In this document: in pieces, positions 1 to 6,407 of the stretch | Layout of the letters: each line of letters begins with the position of its first letter | Numbering within the stretch: the first letter of the stretch is position 1 | From: an uncultured Clostridia bacterium | GTDB taxonomy: Bacteria > Bacillota_A > Clostridia > TANB77 > CAG-508 | Reading direction: 5' to 3' | DNA length: 11,553 nt | Assembly: GCA_944393295.1 (NCBI GenBank) | Contig: CALXZR010000126.1 | Coordinates: forward strand, 1 to 11,553 | Program-made: the position numbers and the translations under genes | The notes under the pieces: generated by a model | Databases searched by the model: none | Told to the model about the DNA's origin: nothing | The model's input: only the letters and a program-made list of their open reading frames with translations

Positions 1-2
1 TT

Positions 3-788
3 GAATCAGATAAGAATAGATATATAAAATATGCTTTAAATTCCATTTTAAATTCTTTTAATCATATAGAATATTTCTATGCTTTATTAAAGATGAGTGA
101 ATATGTAATTCATTATACAGGATTAAAAGTAATAATTGATGCACCAGAAAAGGTAGACAAAACAGATGTAAAATCTGGAACGCTTGCTTCTTGGAGAAAA
201 TGTATTAATTTTTCAAACTTTAATAAAGAATATAGAATAGGAGATTCAGAAGAGGGAAGATTAGTAAAGCCAAAAGATCTAATTTCAGCTATAATAGAAA
301 TAAGAAAAATATTAAATTTAAAAAATAAAAGCTTAAATGAGACTTATTATTTTATAGAAGATCTCTCAAAAATAATTGCAGATATTAGAAATAATTTAGC
401 TGCACATGGATCAATTTCTTACGATTTAGCAAAAGCAATTGTTATGCCTTTATTTAATATAACTTGTACTTTAATACAAGATTTTGAAGAATTAAATTTT
501 ACAATAAAAGAAGATGATATTATACATAGAATCTTTTCAAAAGATATTACGGCTATTTCGAAAGATAAAGGGGAAATTTATTTATATTCAAATACTGTAA
601 CGGAAAAAGAGGATGATGAAGAAAAAGATTTGTATAGAGAAAGATTAAATTATGAAACTGGCAAAAGAAAAGTAATAGATACAATTATAACAATAAACAT
701 AGACAATAGATTATCAAATCAAGATATCGCACAAAAATATAAAGGAGGTATTAATAATATAGATGGAACAAAGAAATTTAAAAAATAA
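3..788 (+). CDS. HEPN-like RNxxxAHG-motif protein, 5' end outside window
   Basis: The frame stays open from the first in-frame codon (position 3) to the TAA at 788, so the ATG at 93 is probably an internal methionine and the gene begins upstream of the window. Counting from that Met, R99-N100...H105-G106 (RNNLAAHG) sits after a predicted helix and before another hydrophobic helix (about 112-130). R-polar-x4-H is the signature of HEPN domains, many of which are RNases in toxin-antitoxin and abortive-infection systems; that is family knowledge, and HEPN membership here is inference. No membrane segment is seen in the visible part. The tail is charged and carries an LNYETG motif. The region before RNxxxAHG, the motif itself and the NYxTG tail all have counterparts in the next gene, so the two look paralogous over about 200 residues. 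The next gene starts 26 bases before this one stops. The DNA is very AT-rich (301-360 has 8 G/C of 60). The true length is unknown. Confidence 0.75.
   Translation, partial: ESDKNRYIKYALNSILNSFNHIEYFYALLKMSEYVIHYTGLKVIIDAPEKVDKTDVKSGTLASWRKCINFSNFNKEYRIGDSEEGRLVKPKDLISAIIEIRKILNLKNKSLNETYYFIEDLSKIIADIRNNLAAHGSISYDLAKAIVMPLFNITCTLIQDFEELNFTIKEDDIIHRIFSKDITAISKDKGEIYLYSNTVTEKEDDEEKDLYRERLNYETGKRKVIDTIITINIDNRLSNQDIAQKYKGGINNIDGTKKFKK
741..748 (+). promoter_or_regulatory. Shine-Dalgarno inside upstream gene
   Basis: AAAGGAGG lies within the 3' end of the first gene and is the only strong ribosome binding site before the ATG at 763. Its spacing of 14 nt is longer than usual. A TAG at 760-762 in the same frame excludes any upstream start, so ATG 763 is the first usable start codon. 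The overlap suggests translational coupling of the two genes. Confidence 0.6.
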
Positions 789-2445
789 TTTAATATTAAT
801 AATACTTAGCTTTATATTTGAATTAATCTTTATAAATATAATATTTCCTATAAATATTGGTATTGCTATTTACTTAGATATATATAAATATTTAGAAATA
901 ATAGTTGTTATTTTAGGAATAGATATAATTTATGCAATTTTCTGCTTAGATAGATTTGCAAACCCTAAAAATATAAGAAATGTTTTAAATCAATATAAAA
1001 ACTCTATAATTTATAAAACTAAAAAATATTTTGTAATTATAGAAATATTAAAAATTTTAGTAGTGCTTTATATAACAAAAGAAAATACAGCAATTGTAGA
1101 TATTGCATTAACCTTTATTATAACTGCAATTATTTATTTAGTATTAGCAAATATTTTTATAAAGGAAGAAAAAATATCACAAAAAATATTAAAATTAAAA
1201 TTTAATGCATTAATAAATAAAAAAACAAAGTTGAATTTTATATTGATAAAAGGAAAAAGAACACCAGATTCTTTAAATTTGCAAAATAGGCTAGAACAAG
1301 AGATTAATAAAAATCATATTTATATAAATATGCAAGATTTTGAAAAAATTAAAAATAAAAGAATTAGAAATCTAATAGAAGATAATACAATAGCTATAAT
1401 ACACGAATTAAAAGTAATTACAGAAGAGGATATATTAAATACAATAGCTAGTATAGACTTTAATAATGTAAAAATTTATCACATAATTACTGGAAAAAGT
1501 TTTAAAAAGACAAAATTAAGTGATACTTTAAACTTAAGAAGTGATATTAAAATCTGTAATATTGATTCAGTAGTAGAATTTATAGAAAACTTTTTTGAAG
1601 TGCCAAAACCAAAGAAAATAAATACAAAACATATATATAATTTTATTTTAAAAAATAAAAAAGATATAACTGAAAAAAAAGAAGATAAAATATTAGAGAA
1701 TTTGGAAAATGTTTATATAAATAATTTTAATGCAAGACAAAAAAAATTAAAAATGGATTATTTACCTAAAAATAAATTTTTGTTACAAATGTATAAAAAT
1801 GCTTTTTTAAATCAATCTCCATATCAATCTGTTTTACTATATTTTAATTATCTAACTGTAATGGCAAAATGTGTGCAATATTATTCTTACGCAATAAACC
1901 CAAATTCAAATTTTGCAACAAATAGAATAAATAATACAATAGTAAAAGACAACCCTTCTTGCTATTTAATACAAATTTTAGTGAATGTTTTTGAAAATAA
2001 AAATCATCCTATGTACAAGCATATAAGGGAAGAAAAAATAATCCTACCAAAAGAAGAACGTGTTTTAGTTACATATTATCTAAGCAAACTACTTAATATT
2101 AATATTTCAGGAAAAGAAATTACTTTTGAAGGATTAACAGAATTATTTTTAGCTTTCAGAAATAAAATTGAAGCACATGGAATTATAAATGATACAAATG
2201 TATATGCAGTTTGGAATCTAACTTATTTTTTTGTAAATTGTTTAAACAAATTTTTCAAAGTTGATAGTTTAGAAATTAATTATTTAGATAGTGGAGCTGT
2301 AAAAGTAGGTTACAATAAAAAGCTAGCTCTATTAGGAGAATATATTATTTGTAGAGAAGATAACATATTTATAATAAAAGAGAGAAAAGCTAGTAAAAAC
2401 ACTTATATCAACTATTTAACGGGTGAAAGTTTAGTTAATAATTGA
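763..2445 (+). CDS. Membrane protein with alpha/beta (possibly pseudo-AAA) domain and C-terminal HEPN-like module
   Basis: A 560-aa protein I cannot assign to a named family. Four hydrophobic helices are visible at about 8-29, 43-62, 88-105 and 111-134. Residues 157-279 alternate strands and helices: LNFILIKGK, IYINM, TIAIIHELK, VKIYHIITG and DIKICNID. The spacing resembles an AAA+ core, but the Walker A position reads GKRTPDS with no GKT/S, and the Walker B-like IIHE has H for D, so ATP hydrolysis is unlikely if the fold is AAA+. A helical linker follows, then the module shared with the upstream gene (about 336-560): LLYFNYLTVMAKCVQYY, then R466-N467...H472-G473 (RNKIEAHG) with a hydrophobic helix after it, and a tail with INYLTG. 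R-x5-H followed by G recalls HEPN and Abi_C-type domains. An integral-membrane HEPN effector or sensor is a plausible inference. The DNA is strongly AT-rich (1321-1380 has 8 G/C of 60, against 20 of 60 in rho), consistent with an accessory origin. Confidence 0.85.
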   Translation: MEQRNLKNNLILIILSFIFELIFINIIFPINIGIAIYLDIYKYLEIIVVILGIDIIYAIFCLDRFANPKNIRNVLNQYKNSIIYKTKKYFVIIEILKILVVLYITKENTAIVDIALTFIITAIIYLVLANIFIKEEKISQKILKLKFNALINKKTKLNFILIKGKRTPDSLNLQNRLEQEINKNHIYINMQDFEKIKNKRIRNLIEDNTIAIIHELKVITEEDILNTIASIDFNNVKIYHIITGKSFKKTKLSDTLNLRSDIKICNIDSVVEFIENFFEVPKPKKINTKHIYNFILKNKKDITEKKEDKILENLENVYINNFNARQKKLKMDYLPKNKFLLQMYKNAFLNQSPYQSVLLYFNYLTVMAKCVQYYSYAINPNSNFATNRINNTIVKDNPSCYLIQILVNVFENKNHPMYKHIREEKIILPKEERVLVTYYLSKLLNINISGKEITFEGLTELFLAFRNKIEAHGIINDTNVYAVWNLTYFFVNCLNKFFKVDSLEINYLDSGAVKVGYNKKLALLGEYIICREDNIFIIKERKASKNTYINYLTGESLVNN

Positions 2446-2470
2446 CTTTATATAAATAAATAAGTATAAT
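2442..2470 (+). promoter_or_regulatory. Sigma-A type promoter of the prfB operon
   Basis: TTGACT (2442-2447), a 17-nt spacer and a perfect TATAAT (2465-2470). The -35 box overlaps the TGA stop (2443-2445) of the preceding accessory gene. Initiation would fall near 2477, giving a leader of about 30 nt before the ATG at 2508. Confidence 0.8.
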
Positions 2471-2507
2471 AATACTATAGATTTTAGTAAACAAAAGAGG
2501 GAAAATT

Positions 2508-2861
2508 ATGATAATATTTTTTATTATATTAGTAATTGCACTAATAATAGGTGTTACATATTATTTATCAAAAATAGTTAAAGAACAACATGAAATTGTA
2601 ACAAAAGAAAATAAAGAAGAGGAAGAAAAAAGACTTGCTAGAAGGACTATTGCAGATAAAATTCAGGAAAATATTAGTGAAGAAGAATATAAAGCTTTAT
2701 TAGAAGAAATAAAAAATGACGAAAGTAAAATGGATGAGCTAAAACATGCTATTCAAAATGAGCTTAGAAAAGCTATTAAAAGTAAGAATAGTGATAAAGC
2801 TAGACAATGCAATCAAAGATTAAAAGAAATTGATCAAATTTTGAAGGGAATAAGAAATTAA
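2508..2861 (+). CDS. Small single-pass membrane protein with charged coiled-coil tail
   Basis: A 117-aa protein of unknown function. Residues 2-20 form one hydrophobic helix rich in Ile, followed by a long Lys/Glu-rich segment (25-117) with heptad-like hydrophobic spacing, so it should be anchored at the membrane with a cytoplasmic helical tail. No enzymatic motif is visible. The start is supported by a GAGGG-type ribosome binding site 7-9 nt upstream and by the promoter just before it. Its TAA shares one base with the ATG of prfB (TAATG), a layout typical of translational coupling, so it is the first gene of the prfB operon. Whether it has a role connected to translation termination or is simply co-transcribed cannot be told from sequence. 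I do not recognise a family. Confidence 0.85.
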   Translation: MIIFFIILVIALIIGVTYYLSKIVKEQHEIVTKENKEEEEKRLARRTIADKIQENISEEEYKALLEEIKNDESKMDELKHAIQNELRKAIKSKNSDKARQCNQRLKEIDQILKGIRN

Positions 2862-3976
2862 TGCTAGATTTAGAAGAAAACTTAAAACTATTAGATAATC
2901 TTACTCAAAAAATTAATAAACTCGAAGAAACTACTAACATAGAAGCTTTAAAATCAGAACTTTCAGAATTGCGAAAAGAAAGCTCTGCTCAAGATTTTTG
3001 GCGAGATACAAAAAAATCTAGTATTGTATATACAAAAATAAAAAGTATAGAAAAAAAACTACAAGGTTTTGAAAGCATAAAAAATGAAATATCAGATTTA
3101 AAAGAGCTAAACAGTTTATTATCTGAAGAAAAAGATGAAGCTCTTGAAAAAGAACTAGAAAGTTCAACTAAAAATTTAGATAAAAAAATAGAGCAGTTAC
3201 AAATAGAAATGCTATTTTCAGGTAAATATGATAGCTATAATGCGATTATTACACTTCATCCAGGAGCCGGTGGAACAGAATCTCAAGATTGGGTAGAAAT
3301 GCTATATAGAATGTACACAAGATGGGCAAATTCTAATGGTTTTACTGTAAAAGAACTAGATTATTTACCCGGAGATGAAGCCGGAATAAAAAGTGTAACA
3401 GCTTTAATATCAGGTGAAAACGCCTATGGTTATTTAAAAGGAGAAATGGGTGTACATAGATTAGTTAGAATTTCACCATTTGATAGTGGTGGCAGAAGAC
3501 ATACCTCATTTGCCTCATTAGAAGTATTACCAGAAATAAAAGATGATATAGAAGTAAATATTAATCCAGAAGATTTAAGAATAGATACATACAGAGCCTC
3601 TGGTGCAGGAGGACAACATATTAACAAAACTGATTCAGCAGTTAGAATTACACATATTCCAACTAACATTGTAGTTTCTTGCCAATCAGAACGTTCACAG
3701 CAAATGAATAAAGAAAACGCAATGATGATGTTAAAATCAAAATTAATCAATCTAAAAGAACAAGAAAATAAGCAAACAATAGAAGAACTAAAAGGTGTAC
3801 AGAAAGATATTGCTTGGGGCAGTCAAATTCGTTCATATGTTTTTTGTCCATATACTTTAGTAAAAGATCATAGAACAAACTATGAAGTAGGAAATGTTCA
3901 AGCTGTAATGGATGGAGATTTAAATGACTTTATGATTGCTTATTTAAAAAAGCTTTATAGAAATGATAATTCATAA
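2861..3976 (+). CDS. prfB: Peptide chain release factor 2
   Basis: RF2 recognises UAA and UGA in the ribosomal A site and triggers hydrolysis of peptidyl-tRNA. The stop-codon recognition tripeptide SPF is at 205-207 (RISPFDSGGRRHTSF) and the catalytic GGQ at 250-252 (GAGGQHINKTDSAVR). The length of 371 aa is normal for the family, with an N-terminal helical domain over about 1-110. SPF rather than PxT separates it from RF1. Most bacterial prfB genes need a +1 frameshift at an in-frame UGA near codon 25 (CUU UGA C). Here the reading frame is continuous, and codons 22-27 (2924-2941) read E-E-T-T-N-I with no such site, so the autoregulatory frameshift is absent. The start overlaps the preceding stop codon by one base and has GAAGGG at 2843-2848, a rather long 12-nt spacing. 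A small Cys-rich gene follows 33 nt downstream and is probably in the same operon. Confidence 0.97.
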   Translation: MLDLEENLKLLDNLTQKINKLEETTNIEALKSELSELRKESSAQDFWRDTKKSSIVYTKIKSIEKKLQGFESIKNEISDLKELNSLLSEEKDEALEKELESSTKNLDKKIEQLQIEMLFSGKYDSYNAIITLHPGAGGTESQDWVEMLYRMYTRWANSNGFTVKELDYLPGDEAGIKSVTALISGENAYGYLKGEMGVHRLVRISPFDSGGRRHTSFASLEVLPEIKDDIEVNINPEDLRIDTYRASGAGGQHINKTDSAVRITHIPTNIVVSCQSERSQQMNKENAMMMLKSKLINLKEQENKQTIEELKGVQKDIAWGSQIRSYVFCPYTLVKDHRTNYEVGNVQAVMDGDLNDFMIAYLKKLYRNDNS

Positions 3977-3992
3977 TAAAAAAATAAACAAT

Positions 3993-4003
3993 AAAGGAGG
4001 TGA
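3993..4003 (+). promoter_or_regulatory. Full-length Shine-Dalgarno of the 40-aa gene
   Basis: AAAGGAGGTGA matches the usual 16S rRNA 3'-tail complement over 11 bases, with 9 nt between the GGAGG core and the ATG at 4010. It is among the strongest initiation signals in the window and supports the short ORF as a real, well-translated gene. Confidence 0.8.
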
Positions 4004-4009
4004 ATAATT

Positions 4010-4132
4010 ATGGCAAAATGTAAATGGTGTAAATACAACGAAGGTGGTGATTGCAGAAACCCAAATAGCGACTACTACAAAACAGACGTAAGAGATGTAA
4101 GAGGCGGTGGCTGTGATGAAGGTGTAGACTAG
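4010..4132 (+). CDS. 40-aa four-cysteine protein, likely metal-binding
   Basis: The ORF runs from ATG at 4010 to TAG at 4130-4132. Cysteines are at 4, 7, 15 and 35 (C-x2-C-x7-C-x19-C), with a CRNPNSDYY segment after the third. Small Clostridia proteins with CxxC, a CxNPxSxYY-like segment and a late Cys are familiar to me as uncharacterised metal-binding candidates, zinc or Fe-S; the ligand is not determined here. Hydrophilic, with no signal peptide or membrane segment. It lies 33 nt after prfB without an intervening terminator, has a full-length ribosome binding site, and is followed by a hairpin at 4163-4198, so it closes the prfB operon. G+C is visibly higher than in the neighbouring AT-rich spacers, as expected for a conserved coding sequence. 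Function unknown. Confidence 0.85.
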   Translation: MAKCKWCKYNEGGDCRNPNSDYYKTDVRDVRGGGCDEGVD

Positions 4133-4162
4133 AATCACAAAAAACACTTAAAAGAATATAAT

Positions 4163-4198
4163 AAAAGTAAGTAGGATTTAAATTTAAATCTTACTTTT
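4163..4198 (+). terminator. Hairpin, probable end of the prfB operon
   Basis: AAAAGTAA (4163-4170) pairs with TTACTTTT (4191-4198), and GATTTA (4175-4180) with TAAATC (4185-4190). The loop is 4 nt and there is a 4-nt bulge (GTAG, 4171-4174) on the left arm. The T-run after the stem is weak, so termination may be partial. Confidence 0.55.
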
Positions 4199-4291
4199 CA
4201 TTAAAAATTAATCATTACAGAAAAATTATTGAATTGCTTATTTAGGAAATAATTATTTATGCAATGATTTAATTATAAAAGAGGTACAACT

Positions 4292-5521
4292 ATGGGAATC
4301 ATTGTACAAAAATTTGGAGGAAGCTCAGTAGCAAATTTAGAAAAACTAGAAAAAGTTTCAGAACATATTATAGACGAGGTTAAAAATAATAACCAAGTAG
4401 TAGTCGTAGTTTCGGCACAAGGAAAAACAACAGATAGATTAATTGCAGAAGAAAAAGAAGTTACCAAAAAAGTTTATCCAAGAGAACATGATGTTTTAGT
4501 TTCTGTTGGAGAGCAAATTACAATAGCTAAACTTGCAATGTTACTAAAAACTAAAAATTATAATGCTGTATCTTTATGTGGATGGCAAATACCAATTTTA
4601 ACAAATAGTAATCATACTAATAGTAGAATTCGTTATATTCATAATGAAACTATTAATGAATATCTTCGATCTGGAAATATTGTAATAGTTGCAGGATTTC
4701 AAGGGGTTGACGAGAATGGTAATATTACAACTCTAGGAAGAGGTGGATCTGATACAACAGCTGTTGCATTGGCAGCTAGCTTAAAGGCAGAAAGATGTGA
4801 CATATTTACAGATGTTGACGGAGTATATTCTGCAGATCCTCGTATTGTTGACGAAGTAAAAAAGCTTAGAACAATTTCTTATGAAGAGATGCTAGAGCTA
4901 TCTAGTATGGGAGCAAAAGTACTTCATAATAGATGTGTTGAAATAGGCAAAAAATATAATATACCTATTTATGTAAAATCTACTTTTGAAAGAAATAGTA
5001 TAGGAACTTTAGTAACAAATAAAGAGTCTCTTTTAGAAGATTTAATTATAAATGGTGTTACTAAAGATGATTATATTTCGAGAATAACAATAGTAGGCTT
5101 AGAAAATAAAATAGGAAAAACCTATAAATTATTTAAATTGTTATCTGAAAATTCAATAAATGTAGATATTATAGTTCAATCCTTCGGCGAGCACATAACA
5201 AAAGATATTGCATTTACAGTAAAAATGAATGATTTGCCTAGAACTTTAGAGGTATTAGAAGAAAACAAAGCTCAGCTTCATGCTGAGGAGATTTTACATT
5301 CTGAAAATTTATCAAAAGTATCTATAATTGGAGTTGGAATTGCAAATAAACCTGGTGTTGCAGCAAGTATGTTTGAAGCTTTATATGAGAACAATATTAA
5401 TATGCACATGGTAACTACATCAGAAATAAAAATATCTGTTTTAGTAGATGGAGAAGAAGCAGATTTGGCTGTTAAAGCTATACACAAAAAGTTTTTCGGT
5501 ACAGAAAAATGTACAATTTAA
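4292..5521 (+). CDS. lysC: Aspartate kinase with tandem ACT domains
   Basis: Phosphorylates L-aspartate with ATP, the first step of the pathway to lysine, threonine, methionine and, in spore formers, dipicolinate. The amino-acid kinase domain occupies about 1-250: KFGGSS (7-12) is the phosphate/aspartate-binding motif, GRGGSDT is at 149-155 and FTDVDGVYSADPR at 172-184. Two ACT domains follow, about 264-330 and 343-405 (SIIGVGIANKPGVAASMFEA), the usual site of allosteric control by lysine and/or threonine. At 409 aa it is a monofunctional kinase, not fused to homoserine dehydrogenase. The start is ATG 4292 with AGAGG 9-13 nt upstream. The leader is too short for a lysine riboswitch, so control, if any, would be allosteric or by another mechanism. 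A clear terminator follows the stop, making this a probable single-gene unit. Which aspartokinase isozyme it is cannot be decided, so the symbol is generic. Confidence 0.95.
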   Translation: MGIIVQKFGGSSVANLEKLEKVSEHIIDEVKNNNQVVVVVSAQGKTTDRLIAEEKEVTKKVYPREHDVLVSVGEQITIAKLAMLLKTKNYNAVSLCGWQIPILTNSNHTNSRIRYIHNETINEYLRSGNIVIVAGFQGVDENGNITTLGRGGSDTTAVALAASLKAERCDIFTDVDGVYSADPRIVDEVKKLRTISYEEMLELSSMGAKVLHNRCVEIGKKYNIPIYVKSTFERNSIGTLVTNKESLLEDLIINGVTKDDYISRITIVGLENKIGKTYKLFKLLSENSINVDIIVQSFGEHITKDIAFTVKMNDLPRTLEVLEENKAQLHAEEILHSENLSKVSIIGVGIANKPGVAASMFEALYENNINMHMVTTSEIKISVLVDGEEADLAVKAIHKKFFGTEKCTI

Positions 5522-5536
5522 TTAGAATTTAATTAG

Positions 5537-5566
5537 AAGTCTTCAGTTTTTACTGGAGACTTTTTT
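5537..5566 (+). terminator. Intrinsic terminator of lysC
   Basis: AAGTCTTCAG (5537-5546) pairs with CTGGAGACTT (5553-5562) over 10 bp with one G-U. The loop is 6 nt and the T-run covers 5561-5566. It lies 15 nt after the lysC stop codon. Confidence 0.9.
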
Positions 5567-5586
5567 GTTCTATTTTCTTTAAATCC

Positions 5587-5600
5587 GAATATATATATTC
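5587..5600. repeat. 14-nt perfect palindrome upstream of yabP
   Basis: GAATATATATATTC is a perfect palindrome 25 nt before the yabP start. It could be an operator or simply AT-rich chance. No clear sigma-E -35/-10 pair is visible in this short spacer. Confidence 0.35.
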
Positions 5601-5624
5601 TAAAGGAATTTAAGGAGGGGTTGT

Positions 5625-5912
5625 ATGGAAGATAACAGAAATCTAAGTAACGAAATACAAAATATTGTTTTAGAAAATAGAGAAAAATTAAATGTATCAG
5701 GAGTAAAAGATGTTTTAAGTTTTGATGATCAGATGATAATTGTACAAACAACTTTAGGCTTACTTACAATAAAAGGAGAAAATTTAAGAGTAAATAAATT
5801 AAACATTGATACTTCTGATTTTAGTGTAGATGGTAATATTTCAAATTTAGCATATTCAAATTCTGAAAGTTTTAAAGAGCATACAAGTTTCTTAGGAAAA
5901 ATTTTTAAATAG
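5625..5912 (+). CDS. yabP: Sporulation protein YabP
   Basis: A 95-aa YabP-family protein. In Bacillus subtilis yabP is sigma-E controlled, its product is associated with the forespore outer membrane, and loss blocks sporulation (established knowledge). Diagnostic segments are LENREKLNVSGVKDVLSFDD (16-35), TLGLLTIKGENL (43-54) and DGNISNLAYS (69-78). No membrane segment is seen. The start is fixed by the very strong AAGGAGGGG at 5612-5620. It is followed 38 nt later by yabQ and then by a DivIC-type gene, the same order as yabP-yabQ-divIC in B. subtilis, which strengthens the call. It sits directly after the lysC terminator, so it must have its own promoter; a convincing one is not visible in the 58-nt gap. 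The C-terminal end is a little variable in this family. Confidence 0.93.
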   Translation: MEDNRNLSNEIQNIVLENREKLNVSGVKDVLSFDDQMIIVQTTLGLLTIKGENLRVNKLNIDTSDFSVDGNISNLAYSNSESFKEHTSFLGKIFK

Positions 5913-5950
5913 AACTAAACTTATAAATTCATTAGAGAGTAGGGAGAAGA

Positions 5951-6334
5951 ATGTTATCCTATACACAAGGACAAATTTTTATTTTATTTTTTGTCGCAGG
6001 AATATGTATCGGACTTATTTATGATATTTTTCGAGTTTTGCGCAAAAATTTTCATACTAGTGATTTAATAACTCAAATAGAAGATGTTATTTTTCTCGTA
6101 TTTAGTGGCTTTCTTGTTTTGTATAGTATATTAAAATTTAATAATGGAGAAGTAAGATTTTACCTTTTTATGGCAATTTTTTTAGGAATTTTACTTTATT
6201 TTTTGACAATTAGCAAACCTTATGTTATAATAATTAATGTAATTGTAAAATTTTGTAAAAACATATTAGTTTTTATTATAAAATTGATAAAAATACCTTA
6301 TATTTTTATCAAAAAAACAATAAAAAAACACTAA
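5951..6334 (+). CDS. yabQ: Spore cortex biosynthesis protein YabQ
   Basis: A 127-aa integral membrane protein of the YabQ family. In B. subtilis YabQ is needed for spore cortex formation and sits in the forespore outer membrane (established knowledge). Visible family marks are GLIYDIFRVLR (21-31), IEDVIF (43-48) and NNGEVRFYLF (64-73). Hydrophobic helices are at about 7-24, 46-62, 70-87 and 92-112, followed by a Lys/Ile-rich basic tail. The start at 5951 has AGGGAG ending 4 nt upstream. It is probably co-transcribed with yabP, with 38 nt between them and no terminator. The next gene has its own promoter, which begins 10 nt after the yabQ stop, so division and sporulation functions seem separately controlled here. 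Confidence 0.92.
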   Translation: MLSYTQGQIFILFFVAGICIGLIYDIFRVLRKNFHTSDLITQIEDVIFLVFSGFLVLYSILKFNNGEVRFYLFMAIFLGILLYFLTISKPYVIIINVIVKFCKNILVFIIKLIKIPYIFIKKTIKKH

Positions 6335-6344
6335 TAAAAAGGAT

Positions 6345-6372
6345 TTTACAAAGTTTTGTAGTATATTATAAT
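6345..6372 (+). promoter_or_regulatory. Sigma-A type promoter of divIC, with inverted repeat
   Basis: TTTACA (6345-6350), a 16-nt spacer and a perfect TATAAT (6367-6372). An inverted repeat, TACAAA-GT-TTTGTA (6347-6360), overlaps the -35 box and part of the spacer and could be an operator. The downstream gene starts at 6408. Confidence 0.75.
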
Positions 6373-6407
6373 AGAGAAAATTAAGTATATTTGGAGTGTT
6401 ACATAGG

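Noticed and set aside
2861..2950. Programmed +1 frameshift in prfB
   Set aside because: The frame is continuous and no CTTTGAC site exists near codon 25.
4133..4291. Lysine riboswitch before lysC
   Set aside because: Only about 90 nt remain after the hairpin at 4163-4198; the conserved five-helix L-box, about 170 nt or more, cannot fit and its motifs are not seen.
5567..5624. Sigma-E promoter for yabP
   Set aside because: No -35/-10 pair with the right spacing could be recognised in the short gap, although sigma-E control is expected from the family.
5533..5751. Minus-strand frame over the lysC terminator and yabP
   Set aside because: Overlaps a clear terminator and a well-supported gene, with no start signal.
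6396..6407. GTG start adding four residues to the divIC product
   Set aside because: The only binding site, GGAG at 6393-6396, overlaps this GTG and is correctly placed for ATG 6408.
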